Of a stretch of 60,646 nt of DNA, positions 57,103-60,646 are shown one piece after another. The notes below the pieces were generated by a model. That model worked only from the letters and a program-made list of their open reading frames with translations, made no database searches and had not been told where the DNA came from. Numbering within the stretch: the first letter of the stretch is position 1; each line of letters starts with the position of its first letter. This DNA is from Zygnema cylindricum (Eukaryota; Streptophyta; Zygnematophyceae; Zygnematales; Zygnemataceae). The stretch covers positions 1 to 60,646 of the forward strand of contig JBBHKE010001716.1 of the NCBI GenBank assembly GCA_037447655.1, given 5' to 3'. The translations under genes and the position numbers were made by a program.

Positions 57103-59486
57103 TCAGCTGGACTTCACGCTTTCAATTTTTTCTTTCTTTATTTCTTTTTCAACTTCTTCGATCGGTTTCAATTGTTTTACGGATTTATCATCACCTCCGG
57201 ACCAAATACTTCCATCCGAACCACAAACCAAAGCTCTCACTGGACCAGAATGTGCTTCCAAAATAGCCACACGTGTGGGTTTTCTCCATGCTTCTTTCCA
57301 TCCTCGAATACTTCCCTCCTCTCCTCCCGACCACAAAGTCTTATTTCCATCCAAACACAAACAGGAAACACGTGTCGGATGTCCCTTCCAATTGCTAATC
57401 AATCCCCCATCTAAGTCCAAACATAGTATTATTCCGTCATTTGTTCCTCCCCACAGAAAATCATGTGCCACAAGTGAAGAAACAAATCTTGATGACACAC
57501 CTGAAATTGCTTTTATTTTTTTCTGCATATTTGCTTCTAATTTTTCTGTCCATCTCCAACGCATAATGGTTCCATCCTTATGAGCTGACCACATTTGATT
57601 TCTCACATCTTTGCAAAAAGAAGTAACAACAGTCATTGGAGTAGTCGATCTCATCTTACTTTGGATGTTGAATCCCCTGAAACTCCACTTCGAAATATTT
57701 GAAAGACCACCCAAATAGCATCGGTTCTTCCCTATTGCTATAAGTGGACCTTTGATACAACTCCCTGTTTCAAATCGAGATTTTAGAACCATTTCTTGTG
57801 GAGAAATTTTCCCAGACTTGATCCCCGGCTTGGCCATATTTCCAAAGTTAAATGGCAACACGTTCAATGTCGCCGATTCTAACATTTCTTTCTTAATTTC
57901 AAACAACAATAATTCTCCGCTACTATAGGCAACCCAGAGTTGTCCCAAATAGTAAGCGAGGGCAACCACAATACGATCTTGTCTTTTTGCAAAACATTCC
58001 TTCGTATCTATTTTCAATGAGAAAGATAATCTCCGCCTACCAAAATATTTATTTCGCCGGTCAAGACCAGATCACTAATACCATAACCAACATTAAATTT
58101 TGTGGCTGTAGTTATCTTAAGTTGGTTTTCGATCTGTGAACAACCAACAAAGAAAAGAGACAAAGAAAAAAAGGATCGATAATTATGGAAAGTACAATTT
58201 CAGGCGATAATCTTTGTTTGTCGCTATGTACCTTCCGAGGAGTTGTGCGACATTACTTGATATTCACTCTAAAGTACTTTGTGTATCCGCTATTAGTGTC
58301 AATGCTTTTTTTGCCACTTAAAACATCTTTTCTCCGTACACACTTGTCGTATTGTGAATCTGACGGTTGCGATTGAAAGCCAAGATTGTAACCTTCCGAT
58401 TGGCGGTTTCCATCTTAAAATCGGACAAGTGTGTACGGAAAAATATGTTTTATGTGGCGAAAAAAAAAATTAACACTAATAGCGATACACGGTGTAGTAC
58501 CTGAGGTAATACCCACTTTCATTAAGCGGATTTGATTTCAAGGACAACATTCACGCTGATTCACCAAGTGAAAACAACACATTTAAATGACATATATTTC
58601 AGTTTTAGTTACAGTAGCGGCCGCGCATGCAAAGGTGTCATTATGGTATTGGTTAGAGATTAGACTACATTTATTGAATGGACATTGGAGCATTATACAA
58701 ATGCACGGGCAATAGATTAATAAAGATAAACAAATTCCACAAGGACTAAAATAAAATAACTCAAGAATTCTTCCTTATGCAATTCTTCCACATAGAAAAG
58801 GAAATATGCTTTGCGCTTCCCAGTTTCACTTCCTTGTAAGTCGAGATTTTGAGACTCCTTTTTCTTAACTCCTTTTCTATGAAGTTTATCTCCTCCGTGA
58901 TTTTTGCAATTTCAGTTCGTTATTTTTCATATCTGTTTCCATGTCCATACCATTCTCCGAAGCTAATTTGAATTGATTCTTTTCCATGTTTTCTTGCAAG
59001 CTGAGAATTTTTTTCTTCTGAACGTAATATAATGTGGTAAAGTATTCTCGTGGTAAAGGAAACCAATCATCCTGTATCGCAGATTCTATCGTGTTTTCAG
59101 ACATTTTGAGAGGACCCAAGAATTCACATAAACCCATCAAGTCATTATCACTCACGGTCGGATATCGCTCTAACAATGAAACTACCACACTACATAATGT
59201 GTCACAATTTGCCCTCGCTTTCAAAGGAATGGATTCCTATATTGTTGTAAGATCTTCAAATGCAATCTTCTTTGTGGGAAATTGCCCACAGGAGGTAATT
59301 GTCAATGAGACTTGCAAAATGTTTTAGGTTCTCGGAAGGTTCTTTGTCATCATTTTGATCCGTAAGACACTTAAAATGGCGAGAGACAAGATTCAAAATC
59401 GAATTGTTTGTCAATCCCTGAATTTCCGGTAATGTCAATTCGTCCAATTCTTTAGTCAAAAGTCGAGAACGAGACAGTGGTGCCAT
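57103..59486 (-). pseudogene. NPH3-like/beta-propeller gene, copy C (decayed)
   Basis: Diverged duplicate of copy B. The NPH3-like part starts MAPLSRSRLLTKELDELTLP at 59486 and shows SLIDNYLLWAISHKED, then a 2-bp deletion and a TAG near 59240. It resumes as KARANCDTLCSVVVSLLERY and LGPLKMSENTIESAIQDD, then shifts again near 58930. The propeller exon is open at 57103-58017 but has a 1-bp deletion at about 58015, where copies A and B read HWKIETK. Later blades are well kept (MWSAHKDGTIMRW, LWGGTNDGIILCLD, LWSGGEEGSIRGW, IWSGGDDKSVKQL), with an extra ~40-residue insertion near FEIKKEMLESATLNVLPF relative to copy A. Its intron holds the MITE at 58277-58494. Multiple lesions argue for a true pseudogene. 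Confidence 0.8.
58277..58494. mobile_element. MITE in the intron of copy C
   Basis: TA-flanked 218-bp element with inverted arms containing AAAACATCTTTTCTCCGTAC and GTGTGTACGGAAAAATATG, and end CACTAATAGCGATACACGGTG. Same family as 17668-17883. Confidence 0.75.
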
Positions 59487-59794
59487 CACAGTTTTTTTCA
59501 AATTTCAACAGCAACATTAAACAGGAAACCAAAAGAAAAAAAAAAACGAAAATGATTGCTTCACCTATAATCCTTTCTGTAAAGGTATTTTAGCTTCATT
59601 TAACTTCAAAAAACGACAGAAAATTCAAATATAATTTCTACAGTTAGAAGAAAACAAAGACTGGCAAAACCGAAAAAATGAGAATAGCTGTATGCAACAA
59701 CAGGTCTAAAAGGATACAATCCTTTCAAGAAAACAACATGATTTCTTTATTCATTCTTTAATTACAAATTAACAGGATCTGCAGTAAACCAGGA

Positions 59795-60646
59795 TGGTGA
59801 AGTTTCTGAGTTTTAATACTACCATCTGATCTCAAAATAATATCTAGCAATAACTTAACCATTTTCTCCCCGTGTGCTTGTGACGTGACATTGTACTTCC
59901 CTGTGGTGACTCATCATGCTAATATAGTGACTATGGACGGTGCAGATCTGCTGTTAAAGTCGCAAGCTTTTGTGACACGCGACCTTCGGCCGTGTGCTTC
60001 TTGCTCCATCCGACGGCCTCGATTTGTCGTTGGGCTACATCGGGACAATTTGCTTTTCAAGTTCGGCTTTTTTTGAGAAATGCGATGCGACAAAAAGATT
60101 GACAAGCAGGAGGTCAAAGATTGGCAATAGCGGAGGAAATCAGACGGACCTGTTTTTCAGTGCAGCGTGTACTTTACAGAAAGGCAAAAATTGAAAAAAG
60201 CAGTGTGCACTGTCTGTTTCTTTTAGTTTGTACAAGCCACGTGGCGAATTTTGAATATGGCATATTATGAAGTTACGATTCGGTTCGAGCAATGGAACCA
60301 GCCGTGGCTTCATTTAGAAAAAAAGAGAAACCTGGAAAGCAAAGGTGCCCAATCCTGTACTTCAAGTACAAAAGGTGTACTTTTTCACACGCCCACTCGG
60401 TTAAAATGTGTACGGATTGTATTAATGCATGCATGCCAACCACAGTGACCGTACAGCAAACTTTATCGAATCCACAAAGTTTGTACGGCCAATGGGGATC
60501 CTCTAGAAAACGAAAGGCGCCAATGGGTATCCTGCTTTCGTTGTGGAAAATTTACAAAAAAAATCTCCATGTCGGAGTGTTTTGTTTTTTTTTTCTAATT
60601 ATACATCAGGTTTTTTTTTTTGTAATGTAGGATACCAATCTAAATA
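59795..60646. repeat. duplicated upstream block, copy next to C
   Basis: Counterpart of 54930-55890, with the same order of words and lower length. It runs to the right edge. Its presence shows that the duplication that made copies B and C included at least 0.8 kb of upstream sequence. Confidence 0.65.

Overview
This is a eukaryotic nuclear window: AT-rich, with intron-rich genes (GT..AG introns, T-rich 3' splice tracts on the minus strand) embedded in dense transposon debris. The best lineage clue is a three-copy gene family with an NPH3-type helical domain, a family I know only from land plants and streptophyte algae. Plant-type AAACCCTAA (telobox) motifs and Ty1/copia retroelements fit that. 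I therefore lean to a streptophyte (alga or non-seed plant); the exact lineage is not readable from the sequence.

Layout. (1) 1-13.2 kb: 5' part of a UTP20 (U3 snoRNP/SSU-processome HEAT-repeat protein) gene on the minus strand; 13 exons could be placed, and the gene runs off the left edge. Its introns hold purine/pyrimidine tracts, a hAT-like MITE and two sets of duplicated exon ends. (2) 13.2-19 kb: MITEs, a pair of near-identical 560-bp direct repeats and an orphan plus-strand terminal exon. (3) 19.06-25.2 kb: a complete-looking ten-exon GT92 (DUF23) glycosyltransferase gene, minus strand, with all splice phases agreeing. (4) 25.3-30.4 kb: a four-level nest of DNA transposons, then a ~51-bp satellite. 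(5) 30.4-49.3 kb: degenerate Ty1/copia elements, a solo LTR, further MITEs, an assembly gap (32120-32129) and a 2.2-kb AT-rich satellite inside a PIF/Harbinger-like element. (6) 50.5-60.6 kb: three minus-strand copies of a gene joining an NPH3-like domain to a seven-bladed beta-propeller. Copy B is nearly intact, copy A is a doubly truncated duplicate of B, and copy C is an older, heavily mutated duplicate. Each copy has its own frameshift.

The genes do not form a pathway; they are independent eukaryotic loci separated by repeats. The most original items are the NPH3-propeller fusion and its unstable local duplication, the nested transposon block with readable target-site duplications, the repeated exon ends with splice sites in UTP20, and an LTR-like repeat family that carries an antisense tRNA-like segment. 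Exon calls rest on reading frames, splice consensus and remembered family patterns; no database search was run.
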